Source: Psychromonas sp. CD1
GTDB lineage: Bacteria; Pseudomonadota; Gammaproteobacteria; Enterobacterales; Psychromonadaceae
DNA: 64,000 bases
Assembly (NCBI RefSeq): GCF_002239585.1
Contig: NZ_NDFH01000003.1
Location: forward strand, 1-64,000
Direction of reading: 5' to 3'
A program made the position numbers and the translations under genes. The notes under the pieces are model-generated. The model was not told the origin of the DNA, did no database searches, and saw only the letters and a program-made list of their open reading frames with translations. Of the stretch, positions 8,804 to 20,722 are shown piece by piece (the first letter of the stretch is position 1; each line of letters starts with the position of its first letter).

Positions 8804-10630
8804 TTATTCGTCTAAGAAACTACGTAGTTGTTCACTACGACTTGGATGACGCAGTTTACGCAATGCTTTAGCTTCAATTTGACGAATACGTTCACGTGTG
8901 ACATCAAATTGTTTACCTACTTCTTCAAGGGTATGGTCGGTATTCATGTCAATACCAAAACGCATACGTAAAACTTTTGCTTCACGAGCAGTAAGGCCTT
9001 CTAATACATCATTCGTAGCATTCTTAAGACTTTCACTGGTTGCACAATCAACGGGAAGTGCAATGGTGGTATCTTCAATGAAGTCGCCTAAATGTGAATC
9101 TTCATCATCACCAATTGGGGTTTCCATTGAAATTGGCTCTTTAGCAATTTTAAGTACCTTACGAATTTTATCTTCAGGCATCATCATGCGCTCAGCAAGC
9201 TCATCTGGTTGAGGTTCTCTTCCCATTTCCTGGAGCATTTGGCGTGAAATACGATTTAATTTATTTATGGTTTCAATCATATGTACAGGAATACGAATAG
9301 TTCTTGCTTGATCCGCAATAGAGCGAGTGATCGCTTGACGTATCCACCAAGTCGCATAAGTTGAGAATTTATAACCGCGACGATATTCAAATTTATCAAC
9401 CGCTTTCATCAAACCAATATTACCTTCTTGGATAAGATCTAAGAATTGTAAGCCACGATTAGTATATTTTTTAGCGATGGAGATAACCAAACGTAAATTT
9501 GCTTCGACCATCTCTTTTTTAGCGCGACGAGCTTTGGCTTCTCCAATGCTCATGTTACGAGAAATTTCTTTTAAATTAGCGATAGTTAATGCAGTTTGTG
9601 TTTCAACTAACGCCATTTTACGTATACAACGTACTAAATCTTCATCGAATTCTTTAATGCGTTTAGCGTAATCTTTTTCTGTTGCATAAATAGCTTCTAA
9701 CCAAGTTTTATTGGTTTCATGACCTTTAAATAAACTGATAAAGGATTTTTTCGGCATTTTATTTTGTTCTACACAGATTTTCAAGATTAAACGCTCTTGC
9801 GTACGTACCATATTCATGGAAGCACGAATGGATTTAACCATTTTATCAAATTGTTTTGGAATCAATTTAAATTGTTGAAAAAATTCAGCTTGTGCATTAA
9901 TTGCATTGCGTGTTTTTTTGTTTGCACGACCGTGTTTCGCAATCATTTCTTCAACAATTGTGTTTAAGCGGCGTAGCTCTGTGAATTTTTCAGCTGATTC
10001 TTCAGGACAAGGGCCTTTTGGTCCTTCTTCTTCCTCTTCATCATCATCTTTTTGTTGTGCGTCAGTTAACTCGGAGCCTATGTTCGTTGCAGTTGGGGCC
10101 TGAGTCATATCATCATTAGGATCAATAAAGCCACTGATCATATCTGTCAGTTTCATTTCTTCGGCTTCGTAACTATCCCAATTATTGAGCAAACCTGTTA
10201 TCGTTGCAGGATATTCAGATACTGATGTTTGTACCTCTTTTATACCTTCTTCGATACGCTTAGCAATAACAATTTCGCCTTCCCGTGTCAAAAGTTCAAC
10301 TGTGCCCATCTCGCGCATATACATACGTACAGGATCAGTCGTTCTACCGATTTCAGATTCTACCGTTGCGAGAACTTGGGCTGCCGCTTCAACTGCATCA
10401 TCATCTGCGGTATCATTACTTTCTTCTCCTAAGCTGATCTCATCTGCATCAGGTGCGGTTTCATAAACTTTTATTCCCATATCACCAATCATTTGGATGA
10501 TATCTTCGATCTGTTCTGCTTCAAAAATGTCTTGCGGTAAATGATCGTTAACTTCTGCGTAAGTTAGAAATCCTTTTTCTTTACCTTTGATAATAAGCTC
10601 TTTGAGCTGTGATTGAGGTGATTGAGCCAT
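8804..10630 (-). CDS. rpoD: Primary sigma factor RpoD (sigma-70)
   Basis: Housekeeping sigma subunit that directs RNA polymerase to -10/-35 promoters. The 608-residue protein begins with region 1.1 ([14 protein letters not shown]) and has an acidic, glutamate-rich insert near residues 190-205. Region 2 follows with [15 protein letters not shown], then region 3, and the region 4.2 helix-turn-helix [19 protein letters not shown] close to the C-terminus. It is the last gene of the rpsU-yqeY-dnaG-rpoD operon, 95 nt after dnaG. In relatives an internal promoter, sometimes heat-inducible, lies at the end of dnaG; I did not resolve one here. Confidence 0.98.
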   Translation of the reverse strand: MAQSPQSQLKELIIKGKEKGFLTYAEVNDHLPQDIFEAEQIEDIIQMIGDMGIKVYETAPDADEISLGEESNDTADDDAVEAAAQVLATVESEIGRTTDPVRMYMREMGTVELLTREGEIVIAKRIEEGIKEVQTSVSEYPATITGLLNNWDSYEAEEMKLTDMISGFIDPNDDMTQAPTATNIGSELTDAQQKDDDEEEEEGPKGPCPEESAEKFTELRRLNTIVEEMIAKHGRANKKTRNAINAQAEFFQQFKLIPKQFDKMVKSIRASMNMVRTQERLILKICVEQNKMPKKSFISLFKGHETNKTWLEAIYATEKDYAKRIKEFDEDLVRCIRKMALVETQTALTIANLKEISRNMSIGEAKARRAKKEMVEANLRLVISIAKKYTNRGLQFLDLIQEGNIGLMKAVDKFEYRRGYKFSTYATWWIRQAITRSIADQARTIRIPVHMIETINKLNRISRQMLQEMGREPQPDELAERMMMPEDKIRKVLKIAKEPISMETPIGDDEDSHLGDFIEDTTIALPVDCATSESLKNATNDVLEGLTAREAKVLRMRFGIDMNTDHTLEEVGKQFDVTRERIRQIEAKALRKLRHPSRSEQLRSFLDE

Positions 10631-10725
10631 AGATCCCGTCCAAAATAAAAAGATGTTATTTGAAAAAATTCAAGCGCTAAATTATACGCCAATTATCTTG
10701 TTTTTTCTAGTTCGATTTTAAAATG

Positions 10726-12471
10726 TTAGCGAGTCAGCAAACTGGTGAGTTGTAATATTTCTGCACTTGTTAACGTTTCACCCTTACGTGACTTCATTTT
10801 CAACTGTTCAATTTTTTGATTAATATGAAGAGTTAAAAATTTTTCTAAAATATCTAAAAAAACATCTTCATATTTTCTATCGTCAACATGGTTATTCCAC
10901 ACAGCAAGTTTTTTTAATTGCTGGCTCTCTGGTTTGTCACGCCAGTATTCGAGTAACTGTCCCGTATTAATATGGGGGTTGGTTCTACAAATATCAAGGA
11001 GTTGATTCAATAATGATAAACCAGGTAGGTTTATTTCCTTAAATTCAGGGAATAGTGGTAAGTCATAAGCTATCTTGGGGTGTTGTAGTAATAAAGAAAT
11101 AGCCAAGCGCATAGGTGTCACTTTTTTACTTTGCTTGGAAGGAGACGATATTGACCTTTGTGACATTAATTTTATTAACGCACTTTTTTCTACGCCAAGT
11201 AAAGTAATTAGGCGTTCTTCCATCATCTCTTTAAAAACACTTGCTGACATTTGTGTTATAAGAGGGATTGCAAGTTGTGCTAATTTGGCTTTACTGTCTC
11301 GATTGCTCATGTCGACTTGCGTGAGCAGATGTTGAAAGAGAAAATCAGATAAAGGCAATGCATCTTTAACTAAAATTTCGAATTTTTGTTTACCATTTTT
11401 TTGGATAAAACTATCCGGATCTTCCCCCTCATCTAAAAACATAAAACGTAAAGTTCGCCCATCTTGTAAATAGGGGAGTGCATTTTCAAGTGCTCGCCAA
11501 GCAGCTGTTCGACCTGCTTTATCTCCATCAAAACAGCAGATTATTTCACTACTATGTCGGAAAAGAGTATGTATATGATCCGAGGTTGTAGCGGTGCCTA
11601 ATGATGCAACGGCATAGTCTATGCCAAATTGAGCCAATGCTACGACGTCCATATAACCCTCTACAACTAAAATACGAGGAATATTTTTGTAGGCTTGTTT
11701 TACATGGTATAAACCATATAATTCTTTACCTTTATGAAAAATGGGCGTTTCTGGTGAGTTGAGATATTTAGGCTCACTGTTGTCGAGTACGCGCCCTCCA
11801 AAACCTACGACGCGACCTCTACGATCATAGATAGGGAACATAAGACGATCTCGAAAACGATCATAGCTCCCTTTTCCTTCCGTTGATTTTTCAATGAGCA
11901 TTCCTATTTCAATAAGTTGTTTTTCTTGATCTATTGAAATCGCAAAACGTTTACGAATTTCATCCCAACCATCAGGTGCGTAGCCTATTTTAAAATGTTG
12001 AACTGTTTTTCCGGATAAACCTCGTCCTTTCAAATAATTGATTACTTTTTGACTGTGTCGGTGCTGACGGAGTTGTTGCTGATAAAAATGGGTAATATCA
12101 GCCATTAGTTGGTAAAGGTTTTTTCTGTCGATAGACTGATTCAGGGGATATGTGCCGTTTGTACTCTCTTCGCGTGGGACTTCAATCGACAGTTGGTCGG
12201 CTAAAATGTCGATTGCATCAATAAATTCAACACCATCATATTCCATAATGAAAGTGATTATATTGCCACTCGCACCGCAGTTAAAGCAATGATAGAATTG
12301 TTTCTCGCTACTAACAGAAAAGGAAGATTTATTGTTTCCATTATGGAAGGGACAGCTCGCTCGATGATCTTTACCTTGTTTTTTAAGTTTTACACGGCTA
12401 TCTATCACGTCAACAATATCTGTTTGAGCGATAAGATCATCAATAAAATTTTGTGGAATACGTCCCGCCAT
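10726..12471 (-). CDS. dnaG: DNA primase DnaG
   Basis: Synthesises RNA primers for DNA replication and interacts with DnaB helicase through its C-terminal domain. At 581 residues it equals the E. coli length. The zinc ligands Cys40, His43, Cys62 and Cys65 are visible, the TOPRIM domain contains VVEGYMDV around residue 265, and metal-binding acidic residues follow in CFDGDKAGR. The gene is preceded by a terminator-like hairpin after yqeY, which matches the known partial terminator before dnaG that lowers primase relative to ribosomal protein S21. Confidence 0.98.
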   Translation of the reverse strand: MAGRIPQNFIDDLIAQTDIVDVIDSRVKLKKQGKDHRASCPFHNGNNKSSFSVSSEKQFYHCFNCGASGNIITFIMEYDGVEFIDAIDILADQLSIEVPREESTNGTYPLNQSIDRKNLYQLMADITHFYQQQLRQHRHSQKVINYLKGRGLSGKTVQHFKIGYAPDGWDEIRKRFAISIDQEKQLIEIGMLIEKSTEGKGSYDRFRDRLMFPIYDRRGRVVGFGGRVLDNSEPKYLNSPETPIFHKGKELYGLYHVKQAYKNIPRILVVEGYMDVVALAQFGIDYAVASLGTATTSDHIHTLFRHSSEIICCFDGDKAGRTAAWRALENALPYLQDGRTLRFMFLDEGEDPDSFIQKNGKQKFEILVKDALPLSDFLFQHLLTQVDMSNRDSKAKLAQLAIPLITQMSASVFKEMMEERLITLLGVEKSALIKLMSQRSISSPSKQSKKVTPMRLAISLLLQHPKIAYDLPLFPEFKEINLPGLSLLNQLLDICRTNPHINTGQLLEYWRDKPESQQLKKLAVWNNHVDDRKYEDVFLDILEKFLTLHINQKIEQLKMKSRKGETLTSAEILQLTSLLTR

Positions 12472-12491
12472 GAGAGAACCTTTTAAAATAA

Positions 12492-12529
12492 AAAAGCCTC
12501 AAACTTATCTAAATAAGTATGAGGCTTTT
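12492..12529 (-). terminator. Intra-operon terminator between yqeY and dnaG
   Basis: Arms 12492-12508 and 12513-12529 pair over 16 of 17 positions with a 4-nt loop. On the minus strand the stem ends in a run of U residues (GGCTTTTTT). It lies 22 nt after the yqeY stop. By analogy with the E. coli rpsU-dnaG region it probably terminates part of the transcription and sets the rpsU:dnaG ratio. Confidence 0.8.
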
Positions 12530-12551
12530 AATATATAACAAGAAGAGATGT

Positions 12552-12995
12552 TTAAATTAAGTTTGCTTTAACAAGCTTACTTACTTCGCCCATATCTGCT
12601 CGTCCTTGAATATCTTTTGTCAGTATACCCATCACTTTACCCATATCTTGCATGCCATCAGCTTTAGTTGAAGCAATAGCTTGCTCGATTAAAGCATTTA
12701 CTTCAGCAGAGCTGAGTGGTTGAGGCAAAAACTCTTGCAAGATAACAAGCTCTGTTTTTTCAATATCAACAAGATCAGTGCGGTTTGCTTTTTCAAATTG
12801 TTGGATAGAATCTTTACGTTGTTTAACTGATTTAATAATAACAGCCGTCACTGCATCATTGTCTAGCTCAATACGTTCATCTATTTCAATTTGTTTTATC
12901 GCAGCAAGTAACATACGGATAGTACCTAAGCGGACTTTATCCTTCGCTCGCATTGCGAGTATTTGTTGCTCTTTTAACTTTACTTTCAAAGACAT
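12552..12995 (-). CDS. yqeY: YqeY/GatB-like family protein
   Basis: Member of the YqeY family, related to the C-terminal tail domain of GatB, the tRNA-dependent amidotransferase subunit. The cellular role is not established. The 147-residue all-helical protein shows family stretches RLGTIRMLLAAIKQ, LQEFLPQPLS and GKVMG. It sits between rpsU (19 nt) and dnaG, the position seen in Vibrio-like genomes, so it belongs to the macromolecular synthesis operon. Confidence 0.92.
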   Translation of the reverse strand: MSLKVKLKEQQILAMRAKDKVRLGTIRMLLAAIKQIEIDERIELDNDAVTAVIIKSVKQRKDSIQQFEKANRTDLVDIEKTELVILQEFLPQPLSSAEVNALIEQAIASTKADGMQDMGKVMGILTKDIQGRADMGEVSKLVKANLI

Positions 12996-13014
12996 ATAAA
13001 ACCTTCAGTTTTAT

Positions 13015-13230
13015 TTAGTAAAGGCGAACGCGACGAGCATTTTCACGAGAAAGTTTTTTCAAGTGACGTTTAACTGCTGCAGCCTTCGCACGTTTACGAA
13101 CTGTTGTTGGTTTTTCAAAGTATTCACGTTTGCGCGTTTCAGCTAAGATACCCGCTTTTTCACAAGAGCGTTTAAAACGACGTAGTGCTACGTCAAAGGG
13201 TTCGTTTTCACGAAGTTTAATTACTGGCAT
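13015..13230 (-). CDS. rpsU: 30S ribosomal protein S21
   Basis: Small basic 30S subunit protein that aids base-pairing of mRNA with the anti-Shine-Dalgarno region. I use the ATG at 13230, giving the standard 71 residues starting [19 protein letters not shown]; an in-frame upstream ATG at 13275 would add 15 residues that do not fit the family. The C-terminus is rich in Arg and Lys. It is the first gene of the macromolecular synthesis operon, divergent from tsaD across about 250 bp that must hold both promoters. Confidence 0.98.
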   Translation of the reverse strand: MPVIKLRENEPFDVALRRFKRSCEKAGILAETRKREYFEKPTTVRKRAKAAAVKRHLKKLSRENARRVRLY

Positions 13231-13478
13231 GTGCCTATTACCTTTATAGTTACGGTCGTAAAGCGACCAATGCATTCAAAATGGTGCGAGATTTTAATCT
13301 TATTTAGGGGCAAAAGTAAAGGATTACTGAACTTATATTTAATAAGAAAAAATGCTCAATATTCATTTTAGTTTAATTTCGTCAAATTATCGACTAATTT
13401 CGTTTTAAGTGGAAAAAAAACAATGCAAAAGGTAAACTATTTCCTTTTATTAAAGGTTCAATTAGGACATTTTCTTTT

Positions 13479-14504
13479 ATGCGTATTTTGGGAATTGAAA
13501 CATCTTGTGATGAAACGGGTATCGCTATCTATGATGATAAATTAGGCCTGTTGTCTCATCAATTATATAGTCAAGTTGCGTTACATGCGGATTATGGAGG
13601 CGTGGTCCCTGAGTTGGCGTCTAGGGATCATGTGCGTAAAACCATCCCGTTAATCAAACAAGCGTTACTTGATGCTAATAGTGGGAAAGATGATATCGAT
13701 GCGATAGCTTTTACCGCTGGACCCGGTCTTGTCGGTGCATTGTTAGTCGGAGCTTGCATCGGTCGTAGCTTAGCATTTGCATGGGGAAAGCCTGCTATTG
13801 CAGTGCATCATATGGAAGGGCACTTGTTGGCTCCAATGTTAGAGAACAATAAGCCTGAGTTTCCATTTTTAGCCTTACTCGTATCGGGTGGACATACTTT
13901 AATGGTGCAGGTTGATAACATTGGTGAATATCGCGTGTTAGGTGAAAGTGTTGATGATGCGGCGGGTGAAGCATTTGATAAAACCGCAAAGTTATTAGGG
14001 TTAGATTACCCAGGGGGCCCTCGCCTCGCTAAAATGGCTGAAAAGGGTGTGCATGGACGTTTTGTTTTTCCTCGGCCAATGACCAATAAACCAGGGCTTG
14101 ATTTTAGTTTTAGTGGGCTAAAAACCGCGGCTGCGATTACTATTGCTCGCGAAGGTAAAGATGCACAAACGCAAGCTGATATTGCGCTCGCTTTTCAAGA
14201 TGCGGTTATCGATACGATTGCGATAAAATGTAAGCGTGCTTTAAAACAAACCGGATTGAAAAGATTAGTTGTCGCAGGGGGAGTTAGCGCTAACTTGGCG
14301 TTACGTGAGAAACTTTCCGTTTTAATGCTATCTTTAGGGGGGGAGGCTTTTTATCCGCGCAATGAGTTTTGTACTGATAATGGTGCGATGATAGCTTATG
14401 CTGGAATGCAACGTTTAAAAGCCGGACAATTTGTTGGTTTGGCCATTCAAGCTACGCCACGTTGGCCCCTAGAAAACTTAATAAGTGTGCTAAAAAAGAA
14501 GTAA
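13479..14504 (+). CDS. tsaD: tRNA threonylcarbamoyladenosine transferase TsaD
   Basis: Transfers the threonylcarbamoyl group to A37 of ANN-decoding tRNAs, working with TsaB and TsaE. The 341-residue ASKHA-fold protein has the metal ligands His111 and His115 in HHMEGHL, the SGGHT loop and a late DNGAM segment. An AGGA ribosome site precedes the ATG. Divergence from rpsU is conserved across gammaproteobacteria (as ygjD/rpsU in E. coli). Confidence 0.98.
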   Translation: MRILGIETSCDETGIAIYDDKLGLLSHQLYSQVALHADYGGVVPELASRDHVRKTIPLIKQALLDANSGKDDIDAIAFTAGPGLVGALLVGACIGRSLAFAWGKPAIAVHHMEGHLLAPMLENNKPEFPFLALLVSGGHTLMVQVDNIGEYRVLGESVDDAAGEAFDKTAKLLGLDYPGGPRLAKMAEKGVHGRFVFPRPMTNKPGLDFSFSGLKTAAAITIAREGKDAQTQADIALAFQDAVIDTIAIKCKRALKQTGLKRLVVAGGVSANLALREKLSVLMLSLGGEAFYPRNEFCTDNGAMIAYAGMQRLKAGQFVGLAIQATPRWPLENLISVLKKK

Positions 14505-14823
14505 ATAAATAATATTGTTATATTAGCCATTTGCATCTTATCTACACAAGTTTGAGGAAGCGTATTATTCTGAATTAAAAACTGTCTAGTGAAATGTGGG
14601 AAGTCCAATATTTATAAATATGGATAAAGGACTAGTTTCAGTAGAAAGCATTTAAAATTTGTATTATGAGCGATATTATTAAATAGTTCAGAGGCGAGTT
14701 ATAGGTGTTTTTTATCTTTGTACAGGGCTATTTAAAAAATGTATTTAAGTAGCCCTGTACACATTTGTAGCCGTATTATAACGATTCTTCAATGAGTACA
14801 TATAGATGAATGGAGTATAGAAC
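14505..14823. other. Intergenic region with long hairpin, no gene seen
   Basis: This 319-bp stretch separates the convergent tsaD and hemB. Its main feature is a 12-bp perfect inverted repeat, TGTACAGGGCTA at 14719-14730 with TAGCCCTGTACA at 14750-14761, about 60 nt beyond the hemB stop. It probably contributes to termination of hemB, although no clear T-run follows on either strand. The rest shows no convincing reading frame or RNA. Confidence 0.6.
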
Positions 14824-16637
<1,814 letters not shown>

Positions 16638-16653
16638 TTATTTCATTACGTCC

Positions 16654-17399
16654 TTAAGAATTTTCTGTCAGCGTTTCTTTTGGGACATAAAAACGTGTAC
16701 ATAGCAGACCCATTTCAAATAATAAAAGCATAGGAACGGCTAATAATGTTTGCGATATTATATCAGGAGGCGTTAATAGCATGCCAATCACAAAAGCGAT
16801 CACAATTATATAAGGGCGTTGTTTTTTAAGTTTTTGCGGTGTTGTTGCGCCTGTCCAGCAAAGTAGTACCGTTGCAATCGGTATTTCAAATGCCAAACCA
16901 AAAGCAAAAAACAATTTAAGAACAAAGTCTAAATAGTTATTAATATCGGTAGCAATCATGACGCCTTCAGGTGCCGTGTTGGTGAAAAATGAAAATACGA
17001 TTGGGAAAACAATGAAATAAGCAAAAGCCATACCGAGATAAAAAAGAAAAGCACTGCTTATGACTAAAGGGGCTATTAGTTTACGCTCATGTTTGTAAAG
17101 TCCAGGTGCAATAAACGCCCATACTTGGTATAAAATTGCTGGGATAGCAATGAAAATGGATAAAACAATGGTTAACTTAATAGGAGTAAGAAAAGGCGTA
17201 GCAACCCCAGTGGCTATCATGCTGGAGCCTTCTGGAAGTTGACTGGTTAAAGGTATTGCTAAATAATGATAAATATCATTTGAAAAAAAGACTAAACTAC
17301 AGAAGATAACCACCACAATTACGATCACACGTAATAGTCGTTCGCGTAATTCTAGAAGATGTGAAATTAAGGGTAAACCATTTTCATTTTTCCGCCCAT
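16654..17399 (-). CDS. tatC: Tat translocase subunit TatC, apparent 1-nt frameshift at start
   Basis: Multispanning receptor of the twin-arginine export pathway. From 17328 downward a 224-codon frame matches TatC closely ([37 protein letters not shown]). The essential N-terminal helix ([14 protein letters not shown]) is also encoded, at 17373-17332 in the same frame, but that frame has no ATG, GTG or TTG before it. The obvious start, ATG at 17399 with AGAGGG just upstream, is one base out of frame: the A5 run at 17387-17391 would need to be A6 to give [20 protein letters not shown]. This is a real frameshift, a slippage site or a sequence error. tatA and tatB, normally between ubiB and tatC, are absent. 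Confidence 0.85.
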
Positions 17400-17452
17400 A
17401 AAACCCTCTCTTTAAATAAATTTAATTGTTTGTTATATATGATAAAAGTATA

Positions 17453-19090
17453 CTAACGATTAATGTGACGCCAAGCAAGGATCCATGCGAAAAATGCGGG
17501 AATTGTCGCAAATATCGAAAATTGAATGTCGCCTTGTAAATATGCAAAGGTTGCAACAAGTGTACTCGTTGCACCTATCGCCGCATAAAAAAAACCTTTG
17601 CTATTTTTATTCTGTTGTTGATTAAGTGAGTTCATTAATAATAGTTGTTGTTTTTGAATTGATTTCCCATTGGCTAAATTATGGTAAATTAATTCAGGGA
17701 GTTCGGGTAGTTTTTCTAATAGAAAAGGAATTTTCTTTTTAAAGGTATTAAATAAATGTTGTGGGCTGATTTGCTCCTTGGCCCAATTCTCTAAAAATGG
17801 TTTTGCAGTATCCCATAAATCAAGTTGAGGATATAACTGCCGGCCTAAACCTTCAACATAAAGTAATGTTTTTTGTAATAAAACCAATTGAGGTTGTACT
17901 TTCATATTGTAACGGCGTGCGGTGTTAAATAAGTTGACTAATACTGCCGCAAAAGATATTTCTGATAATGGCTTCTCAAAAATAGGCTCACAGACAGTGC
18001 GAATGGCAAATTCAAACTCCTCAACGGGGGTATCTTCAGGGACCCAGCCAGAATCAATATGTAATTGTGCGACTTGTCGATAATCACGATGAAAAAATGC
18101 GAGAAAGTTTTCGGCTAGATAGCGTTTATCTTCATTGTTTAGCGTGCCTACAATACCGCAGTCAATACCAATCCAAAGGGGATCTTCAGGATGCTCGTAA
18201 GAAACAAAAACATTACCCGGATGCATGTCAGCATGAAAGAAGCTATCACGGAAAACTTGGCTAAAAAAGGCCTCTACACCACGCTCAGCAAGTAGTTTTA
18301 AATTTGTGCCTTGCGCTTTTAATGCTGCAATATCTGAGACAGGAATGCCGTAAATACGCTCCATGACTAAAACATTTTGAGTACAAAGATCAGAATATAT
18401 CTCTGGAATATAAAGTAGCTTTGAATTTAAAAAATTACGTCGAAGTTGGATTGCATTGGCTCCTTCACGCATTAAATTTAGTTCATCTAGAATCGTTTTT
18501 TCATATTCATGAAGAACTTCCACGGGACGTAAACGATCGGCCTCTTTTAAAAAACGTTGCATTAATTGTGCGATCAATTTCATTAATTGTAGATCGGCTT
18601 GAATCGTTTTTTTTATATTGGGCCGAATAACCTTGATAACGACTTCTCTATTGTCTGCAATTAACGTGGCTGTATGTACTTGAGCTATTGAGGCGGAAGC
18701 AAGTGCTTTTTTATCAAAATTTAAAAAGAGTTCTTTAATGGGCTTACCTAAAGAGCGCTCTATTTCTTGTGTTGCTAATTCACCACAAAATGCAGGGATA
18801 CTATCTTGTAAATAGGCTAGTTGATCCGCATAAACCGGGGGAAGTATGTCTCTGCGCGTCGATAACATTTGTCCCAACTTGATATATATTGGGCCGAGTG
18901 ATTGTAGGCTAAAGCGTAAGCGTTCAGCTAAGCTTAAATGTTTATGTTTTTGACGGATCCAAAAAAAGCAGATACGTATAAAGGAATAGATAATTGGGCG
19001 GTGCTCTGTAGGGACAAGCTCAATTAAACCATATTCAATAAATGTTTTATTTAAGGTGTATAGGCGTGCTAGCTCTTTAAATTTTATCAT
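17453..19090 (-). CDS. ubiB: UbiB, ubiquinone biosynthesis ATPase/kinase-like protein
   Basis: Atypical protein-kinase-like ATPase needed for coenzyme Q synthesis, thought to help extract or present polyprenylated intermediates from the membrane. The 545-residue protein has the family KxGQ motif in [16 protein letters not shown] (about residue 75), an [11 protein letters not shown] nucleotide loop, the [10 protein letters not shown] catalytic-loop motif and two C-terminal membrane helices. It lies between ubiJ (40 nt) and tatC (53 nt). Confidence 0.96.
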   Translation of the reverse strand: MIKFKELARLYTLNKTFIEYGLIELVPTEHRPIIYSFIRICFFWIRQKHKHLSLAERLRFSLQSLGPIYIKLGQMLSTRRDILPPVYADQLAYLQDSIPAFCGELATQEIERSLGKPIKELFLNFDKKALASASIAQVHTATLIADNREVVIKVIRPNIKKTIQADLQLMKLIAQLMQRFLKEADRLRPVEVLHEYEKTILDELNLMREGANAIQLRRNFLNSKLLYIPEIYSDLCTQNVLVMERIYGIPVSDIAALKAQGTNLKLLAERGVEAFFSQVFRDSFFHADMHPGNVFVSYEHPEDPLWIGIDCGIVGTLNNEDKRYLAENFLAFFHRDYRQVAQLHIDSGWVPEDTPVEEFEFAIRTVCEPIFEKPLSEISFAAVLVNLFNTARRYNMKVQPQLVLLQKTLLYVEGLGRQLYPQLDLWDTAKPFLENWAKEQISPQHLFNTFKKKIPFLLEKLPELPELIYHNLANGKSIQKQQLLLMNSLNQQQNKNSKGFFYAAIGATSTLVATFAYLQGDIQFSIFATIPAFFAWILAWRHINR

Positions 19091-19130
19091 GCATTATCCA
19101 GTATTTATACTATTTATCATATGCGTTAAC

Positions 19131-19733
19131 TTAGTGTCGGTGTCTATTAATGCGTGCTTCTAGGTCAAGCAGTTGTTGCTCTATTTCTGTAACTTGATCA
19201 CAAAAAAAAGCGACTTCTAAGGGAGCTGGGCTAATATTTTTTTCGGCGAGGAGAAGGGATAACTGGTTGTTTTTTTTGTTTTTAAATTTGTTTTTAATAT
19301 TTTTATTCCCTTTATTGATTAGGTAAAAAAATTTATGTGCCAGTACATCACCTATTTTATCCGCGAGTAATGCTTCCCAGTCAATGTCAATAACCGTTAG
19401 TAATTGTGCGAATTGCTGTGCGAGTTGAATATCGCCCACAATATCTAATTGTTCATTTCGAATAAGCTCAGTTAATTTTTGATTGTTTTTTAAATCATTA
19501 AGTGCAAAAACACTTAATTGAATAAAGCAGTCTACATGTCCTTCATAAATATTGAGGACATCTATTTGCTGTTCACTGATCACAAAATAAAGTGTTTGAT
19601 TAAATTCTTTAAATGTTATGCCAATAATGTTTTCTGCTAATTGCTTTCTCTGTACTTTGCTACTTTTATCAAATTGTTGTAGTTTATTTAAGCTTGTTTC
19701 TAGCATTGCACAAAATAAATCATTTAGGGACAT
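19131..19733 (-). CDS. ubiJ: UbiJ, ubiquinone biosynthesis accessory factor
   Basis: SCP2-domain lipid-binding protein that works with UbiK to organise ubiquinone synthesis enzymes in the cytoplasm. The 200-residue protein has an N-terminal SCP2-like domain (about 10-110) and a C-terminal region with Lys/Asn-rich and coiled-coil character. Family sequence conservation is low, so identity rests largely on its fixed position between ubiE (11 nt) and ubiB plus the fold pattern (FNQTLYFVI, VGDIQLAQQFAQLL). Confidence 0.9.
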   Translation of the reverse strand: MSLNDLFCAMLETSLNKLQQFDKSSKVQRKQLAENIIGITFKEFNQTLYFVISEQQIDVLNIYEGHVDCFIQLSVFALNDLKNNQKLTELIRNEQLDIVGDIQLAQQFAQLLTVIDIDWEALLADKIGDVLAHKFFYLINKGNKNIKNKFKNKKNNQLSLLLAEKNISPAPLEVAFFCDQVTEIEQQLLDLEARINRHRH

Positions 19734-19744
19734 AAGGATCTCTC

Positions 19745-20500
19745 TTAATATTTATAACCACGGTGTAAAGCTACAATTCCCGCGCTTAAATTAAAGAACT
19801 CTGTATTTTCAAAACCGACTTTATTCATCATCTCTTTTAATGTTTCTTGATCGGGGTGCATACGAATGCTTTCTGCTAGATATTGATAGCTTTTACTATC
19901 ATTGGCAATTAATTTGCCTAATTTAGGTAAAATATTAAAAGAATAAAAATCGTAAAATTTACTTACAGGTTTATATAAAGGTTTGGAAAACTCTAATATA
20001 AGCAAGCGACCACCCGGTTTTAAAACGCGGTAAATAGATGCTAACGCTTTGTCTTTATCGGTCACATTTCGTAATCCAAATGCAATGCTAACCACATCAA
20101 AATAGTTGTCTGGAAAAGGCAGTTCTTCCGCGTTGGCTTGTACATATTCCACATTGCCTTCAATGCCTGCATTGCGTAGTTTAGCGCGTCCAACTTTTAA
20201 CATTGAGTCATTAATATCCGCTAATACTACTTGCCCTGATGGTCCTACTATACGAGAAAATTTAGCGGTTAAATCACCAGTTCCACCTGCTAAATCAAGT
20301 GCTTTTTGTCCTTTTCTCAAGCCAGAGCAATTTATTGTGAAACGTTTCCAAAGGCGATGAATTCCCAGAGATAAAACATCGTTCATTAAATCATATCTCG
20401 CCGCAACCGAATGAAATACTTCAGCGACAAGCTCTACTTTTTTATCTTCATCAACTGTTTTAAAACCGAAATGTGTGGTGCTTTCAGGTACCTTATTCAT
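19745..20500 (-). CDS. ubiE: Ubiquinone/menaquinone C-methyltransferase UbiE
   Basis: S-adenosylmethionine-dependent methyltransferase for the C-methylation step of ubiquinone and menaquinone synthesis. The 251-residue protein has the motif I glycine loop [12 protein letters not shown] (about residue 67), the UbiE signatures [17 protein letters not shown] and FGLRNVTD, and the terminal [10 protein letters not shown]. It is the first gene of the ubiE-ubiJ-ubiB-tatC-tatD-hemB run and is divergent from pgi. Confidence 0.97.
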   Translation of the reverse strand: MNKVPESTTHFGFKTVDEDKKVELVAEVFHSVAARYDLMNDVLSLGIHRLWKRFTINCSGLRKGQKALDLAGGTGDLTAKFSRIVGPSGQVVLADINDSMLKVGRAKLRNAGIEGNVEYVQANAEELPFPDNYFDVVSIAFGLRNVTDKDKALASIYRVLKPGGRLLILEFSKPLYKPVSKFYDFYSFNILPKLGKLIANDSKSYQYLAESIRMHPDQETLKEMMNKVGFENTEFFNLSAGIVALHRGYKY

Positions 20501-20722
20501 TGTCTACTCTACCCGTGATAAATTAACTAATAAGAGTGTAGGATAATACCTGATTGATGCTTATTTGTCATATTGCAAAAGAGTGTTACTTTTTGTTACT
20601 GTTTTTGTTTTTTTTTTGATTTAAAATATAAAAAATGCGTTTTTTAGCAGAGCTTCTGTGCGCATAGTTAAAGATCTGTTAATTTTAAAGTGCCATTAGG
20701 GCCATTTCTCAGGAATCTATTT

